Assembly (NCBI GenBank): GCA_041658405.1
Contig: JBBAAG010000113.1
Span: 1-7,694, forward strand
DNA: 7,694 nt
Direction of reading: 5' to 3'
Origin: Elusimicrobiota bacterium
GTDB taxonomy: Bacteria > Elusimicrobiota > UBA5214 > JBBAAG01
This document shows, one piece after another, positions 1-5,985 of the stretch (positions are counted from its first letter, which is position 1; each line of letters begins with the position of its first letter). Under the pieces are notes generated by a model that ran no database searches, was not told the origin of the DNA, and worked only from the letters and a program-made list of their open reading frames with translations. A program made the position numbers and the translations under genes.

Positions 1-161
1 TTACATCCGGCTTTCGCCAATTTTTTCAGGGTAGCATCCCACACAGGCTGGTCACACTGCATCCTCAACTTTGACCCAAAAGGATACCCCTTCGGGTATT
101 CCGGATTTTTCCAATCCGTCCACATGTTAAAACTAAGGTGTATTAGATACGACCAAATCAT
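1..161 (-). CDS. N-terminus of a probable TIM-barrel carbohydrate-active protein (partial)
   Basis: An open frame begins with ATG at 161-159 and runs off the left edge, giving 53 visible residues. The ATG overlaps the stop of the GH172 gene as ATGA, the classic sign of translational coupling. The N-terminus reads MIWSYLIHLSFNMWTDW and is followed by a stretch with a conserved-looking VWDATLKKLAKAG. From memory, this pattern resembles uncultured-lineage proteins with a TIM-barrel fold that are annotated as hypothetical or glycosidase-like. In those, an early Trp/Asn-rich strand precedes a helix ending in the KxAxAG type seen before the second barrel strand. No catalytic residue is visible in this fragment, so no reaction can be given. 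The other two minus frames at this edge are closed by stops near positions 28-26 and 54-52. Being a real gene is well supported by the overlap and the residue composition; the family assignment is tentative. Confidence 0.72.
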   Translation of the reverse strand, partial: MIWSYLIHLSFNMWTDWKNPEYPKGYPFGSKLRMQCDQPVWDATLKKLAKAGC

Positions 162-1234
162 GGCAAGTCCTTTCTATCTTTCCCTGGCCAGCGTTCCAAA
201 CTACCAAATCCATAGGGTAACCGATCCGTAGCGTTACCGATCTCCGGCAACGGTTCCGTACGCCCGGTTTGGTACCAAAACGCTGTACTGCTCCAGTCCC
301 CTACACGATCATTCGCATGACCGTGTTCAACAGTAACTCTTATTGATTTCTCAAAATATACAGGATCTTCTATATGAAACCTATACTGTGAATGCTTCCC
401 TGTGTAATCAGAATTGCCCTTAAAATGATACCCATAATACGGCGTGCTATATGGTTGTTCAAGTTTGTTATAGTTCCACGCACCACAGAAATAATCTTCC
501 ATCCCAGTACCGTGCAGGCGCGGAGGCCAGGGTTCACCATCAATAAAGATCATATCATCTCCTTCACCCCACCACCCTGGTGTGTTGGTATCAATATTAA
601 CAAAACACCCAACATACTGCCCTTTACCCTTAGCGTCGAGAATAATAAAATTATTTTTCCCGGTATTATTCAGTATTTGCACAACCCCTGAAGCATTTGG
701 CCCTGACGGCGCATCGGCTTGCAGTAAAAGCCTGCGTTGCCAGTTCGCGTGGAACCTCCCATACCCGTCTTTAGGTTTATCCCACTGGTGGTAGTCGATA
801 TAAAAGTATAGGATTGTATCCTTATCCCCATCGTTGGTAACTGTGATAACCGCCTTTTTTTCAAACGGCATAGCAAACCACGCGTTCATCCCGAGATATG
901 ACGACTGAATTGGTAATGACTGAAAATATACAGCTTTTGCGTGACCTAACCCAAAAAAATCACCTAACGGGCATTGTACTGACGGCGAACTTTCTTCATC
1001 CCAGTACATTCTTAACGCCAGTTTCCGCAGATTATTATCAGTATCACTGGTGGTCATCCATATATGCCGTATACACCCTGCCCCGCTGATCTCAGCGATA
1101 GTTAAAGTTTTGCCTGCGGGTATCACCCAGCGGTCGGAATTCCCGCCGGTATGGTCATACGACGATATACGGCACGATTTAACGCCATCCGACAGTTTTG
1201 CAAGGTTTAACAATGACGTTTTCGCGAACTTCAT
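158..1234 (-). CDS. GH172 / DUF2961 family glycoside hydrolase
   Basis: This 358-residue protein matches DUF2961, now glycoside hydrolase family GH172. Characterised members act on fructofuranose or arabinofuranose linkages; the substrate here is unknown. Family marks include SSYDHTGGNSDRW (24-36), GPGCIRHIW-like GAGCIRHIWMTT (51-62), PLGDFFGLGH (89-98), GWWGEGDDMIFIDGE (220-234), HGTGMEDYFCGAW (241-253), YRFHIEDP (284-291) and VEHGHANDR (302-310). Glu224 and Glu246, in the two acidic motifs, have a spacing compatible with the family's catalytic pair, but that assignment is inference. The whole length is the single conserved domain, with no signal peptide, so a cytoplasmic location is likely. 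That suggests it works on imported oligosaccharides. Start at ATG 1234 is fixed by a nearly perfect Shine-Dalgarno. The gene overlaps the next one by 4 bases. Family call is firm, specificity is open. Confidence 0.93.
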   Translation of the reverse strand: MKFAKTSLLNLAKLSDGVKSCRISSYDHTGGNSDRWVIPAGKTLTIAEISGAGCIRHIWMTTSDTDNNLRKLALRMYWDEESSPSVQCPLGDFFGLGHAKAVYFQSLPIQSSYLGMNAWFAMPFEKKAVITVTNDGDKDTILYFYIDYHQWDKPKDGYGRFHANWQRRLLLQADAPSGPNASGVVQILNNTGKNNFIILDAKGKGQYVGCFVNIDTNTPGWWGEGDDMIFIDGEPWPPRLHGTGMEDYFCGAWNYNKLEQPYSTPYYGYHFKGNSDYTGKHSQYRFHIEDPVYFEKSIRVTVEHGHANDRVGDWSSTAFWYQTGRTEPLPEIGNATDRLPYGFGSLERWPGKDRKDLP

Positions 1235-1240
1235 ATATTA

Positions 1241-1249
1241 TCACCTCCT
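1241..1249 (-). promoter_or_regulatory. Strong Shine-Dalgarno of the GH172 gene
   Basis: The minus strand reads AGGAGGTGA, nine bases fully complementary to the usual 16S 3' end, with GGAGG nine bases before ATG 1234. It decides the start of the GH172 gene and predicts high translation. Confidence 0.85.
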
Positions 1250-1272
1250 GCGGTATACTACTGAACCACAAA

Positions 1273-1282
1273 AATACAGTAC
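1273..1282 (-). repeat. Leader word GTACTGTATT, copy 1 (candidate control site)
   Basis: The minus strand of the GH172 leader carries GTACTGTATT, identical to a 10-mer in the leader of the LiaF-like gene. A second shared word, CAGTAGTA, lies ten bases downstream at 1263-1256. TACTG (1281-1277) and CAGTA (1263-1259) are inverted copies flanking a 13-base spacer. This could be an operator or a weak hairpin; function is inference. Confidence 0.3.
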
Positions 1283-1284
1283 AA

Positions 1285-1380
1285 CTAAAACTCTACATAG
1301 TGCCCTAGACAGAACATAAATATGATTGCCAGTATGTGCAATACCCACCACCCGGGTTTGAATAACATAAAATATTTCAT
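1285..1380 (-). CDS. 31-residue single-helix membrane protein with GWWV-L-H motif
   Basis: A short ORF from ATG 1380 to TAG 1287-1285 fills most of what would otherwise be a 160-base gap. It starts 14 bases after the stop of the five-helix gene, with a G-rich ribosome binding site overlapping that stop. The peptide has a short Lys-containing N-terminus, then PGWWVLHILAIIFMFCLGHY, a single hydrophobic helix, and a short acidic-aromatic tail. Its GWWV[IL]H-x9-LG pattern is repeated with identical spacing at the C-terminus of the upstream protein (residues 145-161). That match, the placement and the ribosome binding site argue for a real gene. I do not recognise a named family. Possible roles are a small subunit or regulator of the neighbouring membrane protein, or a detached copy of its last helix; both are inference. 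Confidence 0.68.
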   Translation of the reverse strand: MKYFMLFKPGWWVLHILAIIFMFCLGHYVEF

Positions 1381-1390
1381 TATAAATACG

Positions 1391-1396
1391 CCCCCT
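1391..1396 (-). promoter_or_regulatory. G-rich ribosome binding site of the 31-residue ORF
   Basis: AGGGGG on the minus strand sits ten bases before ATG 1380 and overlaps the TAG stop of the five-helix gene (TAGGGGG). It supports translation of the small ORF, probably coupled to the upstream gene. Confidence 0.55.
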
Positions 1397-1895
1397 ATTT
1401 CCACAATATTCTACCTAAAACATATGCCAGTGACATTAGCGCAAGGTGTATCACCCACCAACCCATATTAAGAAACCTCAGCGTATTAACCTTCCTTGGC
1501 TGGTCCATACTCGAAGCTGATAATGTAAGGTCATATACTGCTTTACCAACAGCAAACTTACCAAGCAGAATAACAATATCCGCTAATGTCGATCCTACCA
1601 ATATATCATACAACCCTATCGGCGGAACAAACCGTACGGCCGAAAAATGCGCCATCGTGATAATACCTATAATAACTGTCATTCCGTTGATAATATACGC
1701 GTATGGCACAGTTTTTACGTACCAAAACATTAATGGTAATACAACCGTCGATAGTACTCCACAGATTGCCGGTATAAAGTTTTCTATATCCTTAGAAACC
1801 GGATGAATTCTCATATGCAGCAACAACCCGCCTAAAGAGAGAAAGAAATATGCGGTAATTAACGTACACCTAATATAATCACTTTTTTTCATCAT
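1395..1895 (-). CDS. Five-helix membrane protein of unknown function
   Basis: The 166-residue product has no family I can name. Hydrophobic segments lie at about residues 9-28, 40-59, 65-84, 97-120 and 144-163, suggesting five transmembrane helices, the fourth being less certain. Histidines sit near helix ends: LLHMRIHP (25-32, two His), MAHFSA (81-86) and GWWVIH (145-150). Such placement could bind metal or haem or sense protons, but this is speculation. The last helix carries GWWVIH-x9-LG, the same motif as the separate 31-residue ORF just downstream. The gene starts 12 bases after the LiaF-like stop. Two adjacent ATG codons (1895 and 1892) are possible starts, and the nearest GGAG lies about 15 bases upstream inside the previous gene's end, so translation is probably coupled. 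The neighbourhood points to an envelope role. Confidence 0.85.
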   Translation of the reverse strand: MMKKSDYIRCTLITAYFFLSLGGLLLHMRIHPVSKDIENFIPAICGVLSTVVLPLMFWYVKTVPYAYIINGMTVIIGIITMAHFSAVRFVPPIGLYDILVGSTLADIVILLGKFAVGKAVYDLTLSASSMDQPRKVNTLRFLNMGWWVIHLALMSLAYVLGRILWK

Positions 1896-1907
1896 AAAAA
1901 TAATTGT

Positions 1908-2450
1908 TTACTCCGCGTTTTTAACTACGAGTTCACCGAATACCACGTTCGCATCAATCTCTAACGCCGGCGCGTTTTCCTTATAGGCTTTTGATTTATA
2001 AGTATAACTCCCGAATGAGATAATATTACCATCCGGCGCTCTCCCTGACCCAAACGCAGAATCTATTTTTACCACTGCCGGTACTGCGGGATTAAGTATT
2101 ATAGTCCCCTGCCCGAACACTGTTGCGATTTCAAGCTCCCTATTCTTATCAGTCACTGTAAGAGTTGAGAGATCAAACTTACCCTGGCCAAACACTACAC
2201 TGTATTCTTTACTAATATTCGTATCGTTCACCACAACATTTGTTTCACCAAACACTGTACTATTACCTCTTCTGCAGCAATTCCAGTCCCATCCAATAAG
2301 TAACCGTATACCAAAATAAATAAGTATCAGCGCAAGTACGATTCTCATTACAGGAAAATTTATACCAAACGCTTTTAGTACAATCGATATACCCAACAAA
2401 ACTAATAACAAACCTACAACAGTACCGCAAGAAAACAATTCCATCTTCAT
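1908..2450 (-). CDS. LiaF-like membrane protein (DUF5668-type helices plus LiaF C-terminal-type beta domain)
   Basis: The 180-residue protein has two transmembrane helices (about 8-28 and 34-53) joined by a short loop, then a C-terminal domain rich in VFG turns: VFGET (66), VFGQG (86 and 111), AFGSG (132), SFGSY (145) and VFGEL (170). This matches the architecture of LiaF and related 'cell wall-active antibiotic response' proteins, whose C-terminal repeats form a beta-helix-like sheet. In Firmicutes LiaF restrains the LiaRS two-component system in response to envelope damage. No kinase or regulator gene is in this window, so such partnering cannot be claimed. A Cys-Cys pair (58-59) follows helix 2, in WDWNCCRRG. 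Start at ATG 2450 is fixed by a strong ribosome binding site; an internal ATG two codons later is less well spaced. It leads the group with the five-helix gene and the 31-residue ORF. Confidence 0.86.
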   Translation of the reverse strand: MKMELFSCGTVVGLLLVLLGISIVLKAFGINFPVMRIVLALILIYFGIRLLIGWDWNCCRRGNSTVFGETNVVVNDTNISKEYSVVFGQGKFDLSTLTVTDKNRELEIATVFGQGTIILNPAVPAVVKIDSAFGSGRAPDGNIISFGSYTYKSKAYKENAPALEIDANVVFGELVVKNAE

Positions 2451-2453
2451 CTA

Positions 2454-2463
2454 CTCCCTCCTT
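2454..2463 (-). promoter_or_regulatory. Strong Shine-Dalgarno of the LiaF-like gene
   Basis: The minus strand reads AAGGAGGGAG with GGAGG six bases before ATG 2450. It sets the start of the LiaF-like gene. Confidence 0.8.
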
Positions 2464-2499
2464 AATATTAATCCTCGACTCTTCTTCTATTACCTATTT

Positions 2500-2505
2500 A
2501 TTATA
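2500..2505 (-). promoter_or_regulatory. Possible -10 box for the LiaF-like gene
   Basis: A perfect TATAAT lies in the 74-base gap after tatC, about 50 bases before ATG 2450. At spacings of 15 to 19 bases no hexamer matches TTGACA at more than two positions, so this would be an activator-dependent promoter or a chance match in AT-rich DNA. Confidence 0.28.
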
Positions 2506-2515
2506 TAAAACACGT

Positions 2516-2525
2516 AATACAGTAC
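2516..2525 (-). repeat. Leader word GTACTGTATT, copy 2 (candidate control site)
   Basis: This is identical to the 10-mer in the GH172 leader at 1282-1273. Here it overlaps CAGTAGTACTG (2530-2520), a perfect 5-base inverted repeat around one central base that includes the tatC stop. The shared CAGTAGTA word is at 2530-2523. It lies just upstream of the possible TATAAT box, as an operator or activator site might. Confidence 0.3.
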
Positions 2526-3217
2526 TACTGTTTTTTTATAACAAACCTGCATATAAAAATACTTAGTTCAAACAACAAATATGCCAGTGTGCCAAGTATT
2601 AACTGGGAGAACACATCCGGCCCCGGGGTAAGGAATGCTGATACCACAAATATTCCTACGATAACATACGGCCTTGCATACCCCAGCTGAACAGTTTTTA
2701 CAACACCTGATATTAGAAGCATGAACACAACCAACGGTATCTGAAACATAACCCCAAAAGATAATAAAACAAAAAATGCAAATGATACATATGCATCTGC
2801 AGAAATATACGGTGTCATATACTGCCCGCCCAGAGAAAGCAGCACGCTCAACCCTTTCGGCAACACATATCTTATTCCCAGAAATACGCCTAAGACAAAC
2901 AGCAAGTATGACCACGGGAGGATTAACAACATTTTTCTTTCATTTTTGTAAAGCGCGGGAGTAACAAATTTCCAGATTTGATAAATCCACACAGGCATCG
3001 CAACTCCTGCTCCTACATAACACGCGATTTTCAGACGTACAACAAACGCTTCCGCAGGATAAATAAATATTAGATTAGTATTGAATAATGACAACAGGTG
3101 TTTCAGTATGATATCAATGTTGAGATATGCTACCACTATTACCAGAATAAAAAAAATGAGTGAAACTATCAACCGTCCGCGTAACTCTTCAAGATGCCCG
3201 ACAAGATCATCATTCAC
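2525..3217 (-). CDS. tatC: TatC, core subunit of the twin-arginine translocase
   Basis: TatC is the membrane receptor that binds twin-arginine signal peptides and, with TatA, exports folded proteins. The 230 residues are slightly short for the family but complete. Conserved parts are the N-terminal HLEELRGR (8-15), the segment after the first periplasmic loop with IYQIWKFVTPALYKNERK (78-95, Glu93 matching the invariant acidic residue of the first cytoplasmic loop), and LTPGPDVFSQ (196-205), where Asp201 fits the conserved TPP-D position. Six hydrophobic helices are apparent. The start is GTG 3217: the in-frame codons upstream are only CCT and GTT after the tatA stop. A good ribosome binding site is lacking, so translation is probably coupled to tatA. 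No TatB is present in the window, as in minimal TatAC systems. Confidence 0.97.
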   Translation of the reverse strand: MNDDLVGHLEELRGRLIVSLIFFILVIVVAYLNIDIILKHLLSLFNTNLIFIYPAEAFVVRLKIACYVGAGVAMPVWIYQIWKFVTPALYKNERKMLLILPWSYLLFVLGVFLGIRYVLPKGLSVLLSLGGQYMTPYISADAYVSFAFFVLLSFGVMFQIPLVVFMLLISGVVKTVQLGYARPYVIVGIFVVSAFLTPGPDVFSQLILGTLAYLLFELSIFICRFVIKKQ

Positions 3218-3223
3218 AACAGG

Positions 3224-3400
3224 TTATATTTTCCCGTTCTTACTCTCATCATCCCCGTCACTACTATTTTTCATCCCATCCTTGAACGACTTAACTGCCT
3301 GCCCGATCGCGCGTCCAATCTCAGGCAACTTCTTCGCTCCGAAGACCAGCAACACGATCACAAGTATGACAACAAGCTCGCCAATCCCAATATTAGGCAT
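3224..3400 (-). CDS. tatA: TatA, pore-forming subunit of the twin-arginine translocase
   Basis: A complete 58-residue ORF runs from ATG 3400 to TAA 3226-3224. It has the TatA pattern: a short N-terminus with conserved Glu8 (IGIGELVV), one hydrophobic helix, the hinge FGAKKLPE (20-27), an amphipathic helix (GRAIGQAVKSFKDGM), and a polar Asp/Ser-rich tail. TatA oligomerises around TatC to let folded proteins cross the membrane. It starts ten bases after the branching-enzyme stop. The closest purine run, AAAGG, is about 15 bases before the ATG, so initiation may depend on upstream translation. It is in the same frame as tatC, parted by one stop and two codons. The absence of a TatB gene suggests TatA may serve both roles, as in minimal systems. 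Confidence 0.96.
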   Translation of the reverse strand: MPNIGIGELVVILVIVLLVFGAKKLPEIGRAIGQAVKSFKDGMKNSSDGDDESKNGKI

Positions 3401-3410
3401 ATTTATTTAT

Positions 3411-5024
3411 CTAAACCTTTTTCCGGGTATACTTTTTGTAGTCCGCATTCGGGAAAATATTATCTTTCCATTCAAGGTCTTCCAGGAATTTAGTATTAAT
3501 ACGATCATTCTTCAAATTATAATACAGTTCATTAAACCTAACAAGATGATCGGTGATACGCTTATTAGCATACTCCACCATTGTCCCGGTTGCCATAATG
3601 AACGGCCAATCGCTTGATTCCGCCAATAATAACTCGCGAACCATTTGATTTAACACCCTTACCTGCAGATGTTCCGTAGTATCATTGAACAGTTCCGCTA
3701 CCTCCACCATCCTTCTCTGTGCAGCGTGAAGATGCCTGTAAATCCAGTCATTCGTACCATTAAGCCATACCTCAAAATACCCTTTATCCCCCCAAGACGA
3801 CGCTGCGGGCTGCACAATCTGGTTTGCAGGATTATCTTTTAGATACTCAATCGGCGTAACCGGGAGGACATTTCCTTGGTCATGATACATTTTACGGAAT
3901 AAGTATTCCAGGAACATCGGGCCTTCAAACCACCAATGCCCATAAAGTTCTGCGTCATACGGCGAAACCACTATTGGTTTGCGGTCCATTATAGAAGCTA
4001 AATGCTCAATTTGTTTCTCGCGGTTAAACATAAAATTCCCGGCATGCGAAGCAGCTTTCTCACGTGCCCAAGCTGGATTATACGGCTCCTTTTTTGATAA
4101 CGGCACTTTACCGGATACCCTAAAATACTTCAACCCAACATTTCTTCTCACCCCATCGTTATGGAGATACGACTTTATATAATCATACTCAAGGTCATAC
4201 CCTACATCACGATAAAATTCGCGGTAGTCCACATCACCGGGATAGCCAATCTCTGCGGACCACACCTGCTGAGCGGACTCAATATCCCGCGCAAATACCG
4301 CCGCCCCGGATGGCGTAAATACTGGTGCGAACACGCCATACTTCGGACGCGGCGTGGCATACAACACCCCATGGGCTTCCAAAAAGAAAAACCGTATGCC
4401 TTCGCTTACCAGCACTTCATCAACCCCGGGAACATACGCGCATTCAGATAACCACATCCCGCGGGGACGGCGCCCAAAATGGCGTTCATAGGTATCACAC
4501 GCAAAAAATACCTGTGCTTTTACTGACTGTTTCTGTGTTGCCAGCGGCAAAAACCCGTGTGTTGCGCAACAGGTTATCACCTCAATTTTCCCGGCATCCT
4601 GAAATTTTTTAAACGCTGTTAAAATATTACATCCATACTTATCACGAAAAATAGAGCGGTAACGCTGAAGATTTTCGTGGTACATCTTAACCGTATCCTG
4701 GAATTCAGGCAAAAACTTTGTCCGTACCAACTCTTTTTCCGTAAGTTCAACAAGTTTATCAAGTTTCTTTAAATACCTTGACATAAGAAGTTCGTCAGTC
4801 AACATATTCATCAACGGCGGCGAAATTGATAATGTAACCCGATAATCAATATTTTCTTCCAGTAAACGGTCGAAGATATCTACAAATGGCAGGTATGTTT
4901 CGGTAATCGCTTCGTACAACCAATCTTCCTCAAGAAAATCTTCATATTCCGGATGCCGTACAAACGGCAAATGTGCATGCAGGACGAGACACCAATATCC
5001 TTTTTCCTTACCTTTTGGATACAT
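3411..5024 (-). CDS. GH57 (DUF1957) 1,4-alpha-glucan branching enzyme
   Basis: This 537-residue enzyme belongs to the GH57 branching-enzyme branch, which cuts alpha-1,4 glucan chains and rejoins them through alpha-1,6 bonds to make glycogen. The five GH57 regions are all visible: LHAHLPFV (15-22), CCATHGFLPL (152-161), MWLSECAYVPG (190-200), SPYDAELYGHWWFEGP (354-369) and SSWGDKGYFEVWLNG (409-423). By family analogy Glu194 is the nucleophile and Asp357 the acid/base, so the active site looks intact. The C-terminal helical part keeps LLLAESSDWPFIM (465-477), typical of DUF1957. Length is usual for the family. No signal peptide is present, so it is cytoplasmic. The start ATG abuts the DUF4912 stop (TAGATG), implying coupled translation and a joint role in storage glucan. 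The exact product, highly branched glycogen or otherwise, cannot be read from sequence. Confidence 0.95.
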   Translation of the reverse strand: MYPKGKEKGYWCLVLHAHLPFVRHPEYEDFLEEDWLYEAITETYLPFVDIFDRLLEENIDYRVTLSISPPLMNMLTDELLMSRYLKKLDKLVELTEKELVRTKFLPEFQDTVKMYHENLQRYRSIFRDKYGCNILTAFKKFQDAGKIEVITCCATHGFLPLATQKQSVKAQVFFACDTYERHFGRRPRGMWLSECAYVPGVDEVLVSEGIRFFFLEAHGVLYATPRPKYGVFAPVFTPSGAAVFARDIESAQQVWSAEIGYPGDVDYREFYRDVGYDLEYDYIKSYLHNDGVRRNVGLKYFRVSGKVPLSKKEPYNPAWAREKAASHAGNFMFNREKQIEHLASIMDRKPIVVSPYDAELYGHWWFEGPMFLEYLFRKMYHDQGNVLPVTPIEYLKDNPANQIVQPAASSWGDKGYFEVWLNGTNDWIYRHLHAAQRRMVEVAELFNDTTEHLQVRVLNQMVRELLLAESSDWPFIMATGTMVEYANKRITDHLVRFNELYYNLKNDRINTKFLEDLEWKDNIFPNADYKKYTRKKV

Positions 5025-5954
5025 CTATTTCACTGTCTTTCTGTCAACTTTAAACACCACCTGCCGTGTCATTCTTTTATGAGGCGAATGAGCCACTACA
5101 GGCACTTCATGCTGTCCTTCAGTAAGGCTTATCCTGGCGGAGAACGTACCATCGGGATTAAGTTTTACATTAATCCCAGCGACAGTTACTTCCGCATCTG
5201 GTTCAGTTTTCCCGTGAACAACCAGTTCTGTATCCGCAATCAACCAAAAATCTGTCACCGGCCCCTGAGGCAACTGGTCCTCTAACTTCTCCCTCCGTGA
5301 CCAACTACTGATTCCTATGGAAGACAAGGATTTATTGTTTACATCCATCAAATACTTCCATCTTTCAATCAACCCGCGGGCAACCTCTGAACTCTTACCG
5401 ATACGGTCAATCCCCGAAAGTTTGAGTATACGTTCAAACTCAATCTCCAAAACACCCCATTGCTCGTCGGTATAAGGCGATACACCGTATCGCGGCATCA
5501 TAACCATGTTTGACCTTACGATCGGCACAAACGTACCGTCATGTATTTTAATCCCGAGTTCCAGAATATAATCACGGTTTGCCTGATTTACATTGATATA
5601 CCAATTATCCGTATGATTATTTATAGGAACATCAAAAGAACTATGTGCGTTAGAACCGTTAAACTCAACATCTGTAATATCATACACCCGCAGGGTTAAC
5701 TGGCTATTGAACCACACATTATCACCAAAACGTTTTTTGAACTCATCACGTTTATCGTTTGCGATTTCCCAATACGAGAACATCCAGAACGGATCCCGTG
5801 CCATCACCACCATCAACGTTTCGCCATACTCGCTGGGCAACGACTGGGTAACACTTTGTGGAGCAGCATCTTTCCTATTTTCTTTTACATTATCCTTACA
5901 AAAACTTGTACTATTGCTGCTTGGCAAACTCTCATGCAACTTGTCTTTTAACAT
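5025..5954 (-). CDS. DUF4912 protein with C-terminal beta domain
   Basis: The product has 309 residues if begun at ATG 5954. A TTG at 5963 could add three residues, but the AAAGG box ends right at that TTG and is nine bases from the ATG, so ATG is preferred. Residues 1-35 are low-complexity and polar. The DUF4912 domain begins at LPSEYGETLMVVMARDPFW (39-57), continues with YWEI (61-64) and a beta-rich stretch with LTLRVYDIT (87-95), and ends near WGVLEIEFERIL (166-177). After a helical linker, a second beta domain (about 235-305) has FWLIADTELVVHGKTEPDA and a NPDGTFSARISL turn, like an Ig-type or carbohydrate-binding fold. No signal peptide is seen. The function of DUF4912 is not known to me. 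Its zero-base junction with the branching enzyme suggests that it binds glycogen or assists that enzyme, which is inference. Confidence 0.88.
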   Translation of the reverse strand: MLKDKLHESLPSSNSTSFCKDNVKENRKDAAPQSVTQSLPSEYGETLMVVMARDPFWMFSYWEIANDKRDEFKKRFGDNVWFNSQLTLRVYDITDVEFNGSNAHSSFDVPINNHTDNWYINVNQANRDYILELGIKIHDGTFVPIVRSNMVMMPRYGVSPYTDEQWGVLEIEFERILKLSGIDRIGKSSEVARGLIERWKYLMDVNNKSLSSIGISSWSRREKLEDQLPQGPVTDFWLIADTELVVHGKTEPDAEVTVAGINVKLNPDGTFSARISLTEGQHEVPVVAHSPHKRMTRQVVFKVDRKTVK

Positions 5955-5963
5955 ACCTAACAA

Positions 5964-5968
5964 CCTTT
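5964..5968 (-). promoter_or_regulatory. Ribosome binding site deciding the DUF4912 start
   Basis: AAAGG on the minus strand is followed by TTGTTAGGT and then ATG 5954, a nine-base spacing. It touches the alternative TTG 5963 directly, so that codon is a poor start. Confidence 0.6.
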
Positions 5969-5985
5969 ATTAAACTCAAATTTTT

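Noticed and set aside
1255..1284. Possible GH172 promoter TTGTAC-N18-TAGTAT on the minus strand.
   Set aside because: Both hexamers match at only four of six positions and it overlaps the shared leader words; too weak to call as a promoter.
392..1319. Several plus-strand open frames opposite the GH172 gene (for example 392-691, 898-1089, 1050-1319).
   Set aside because: They mirror a clearly conserved minus-strand gene, lack ribosome binding sites and have biased, non-protein-like composition.
2520..2545. Plus-strand CAGTACTACTG followed by seven T, resembling a terminator.
   Set aside because: The stem is five bases with a one-base loop, which cannot form, and no plus-strand gene precedes it.
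2568..2915. A minus-strand frame of 115 codons inside tatC, rich in Cys.
   Set aside because: It is a shifted frame of tatC; its Cys-rich composition comes from reading hydrophobic codons out of phase.
3081..3617. A 178-codon plus-strand frame spanning tatC, tatA and the end of the GH57 gene.
   Set aside because: It lies opposite three well-recognised genes and shows no family-like motif or start signal; the minus-strand genes explain the DNA.
5955..5963. TTG 5963 as the start of the DUF4912 gene.
   Set aside because: The AAAGG ribosome binding site directly touches this codon, whereas ATG 5954 has normal spacing.
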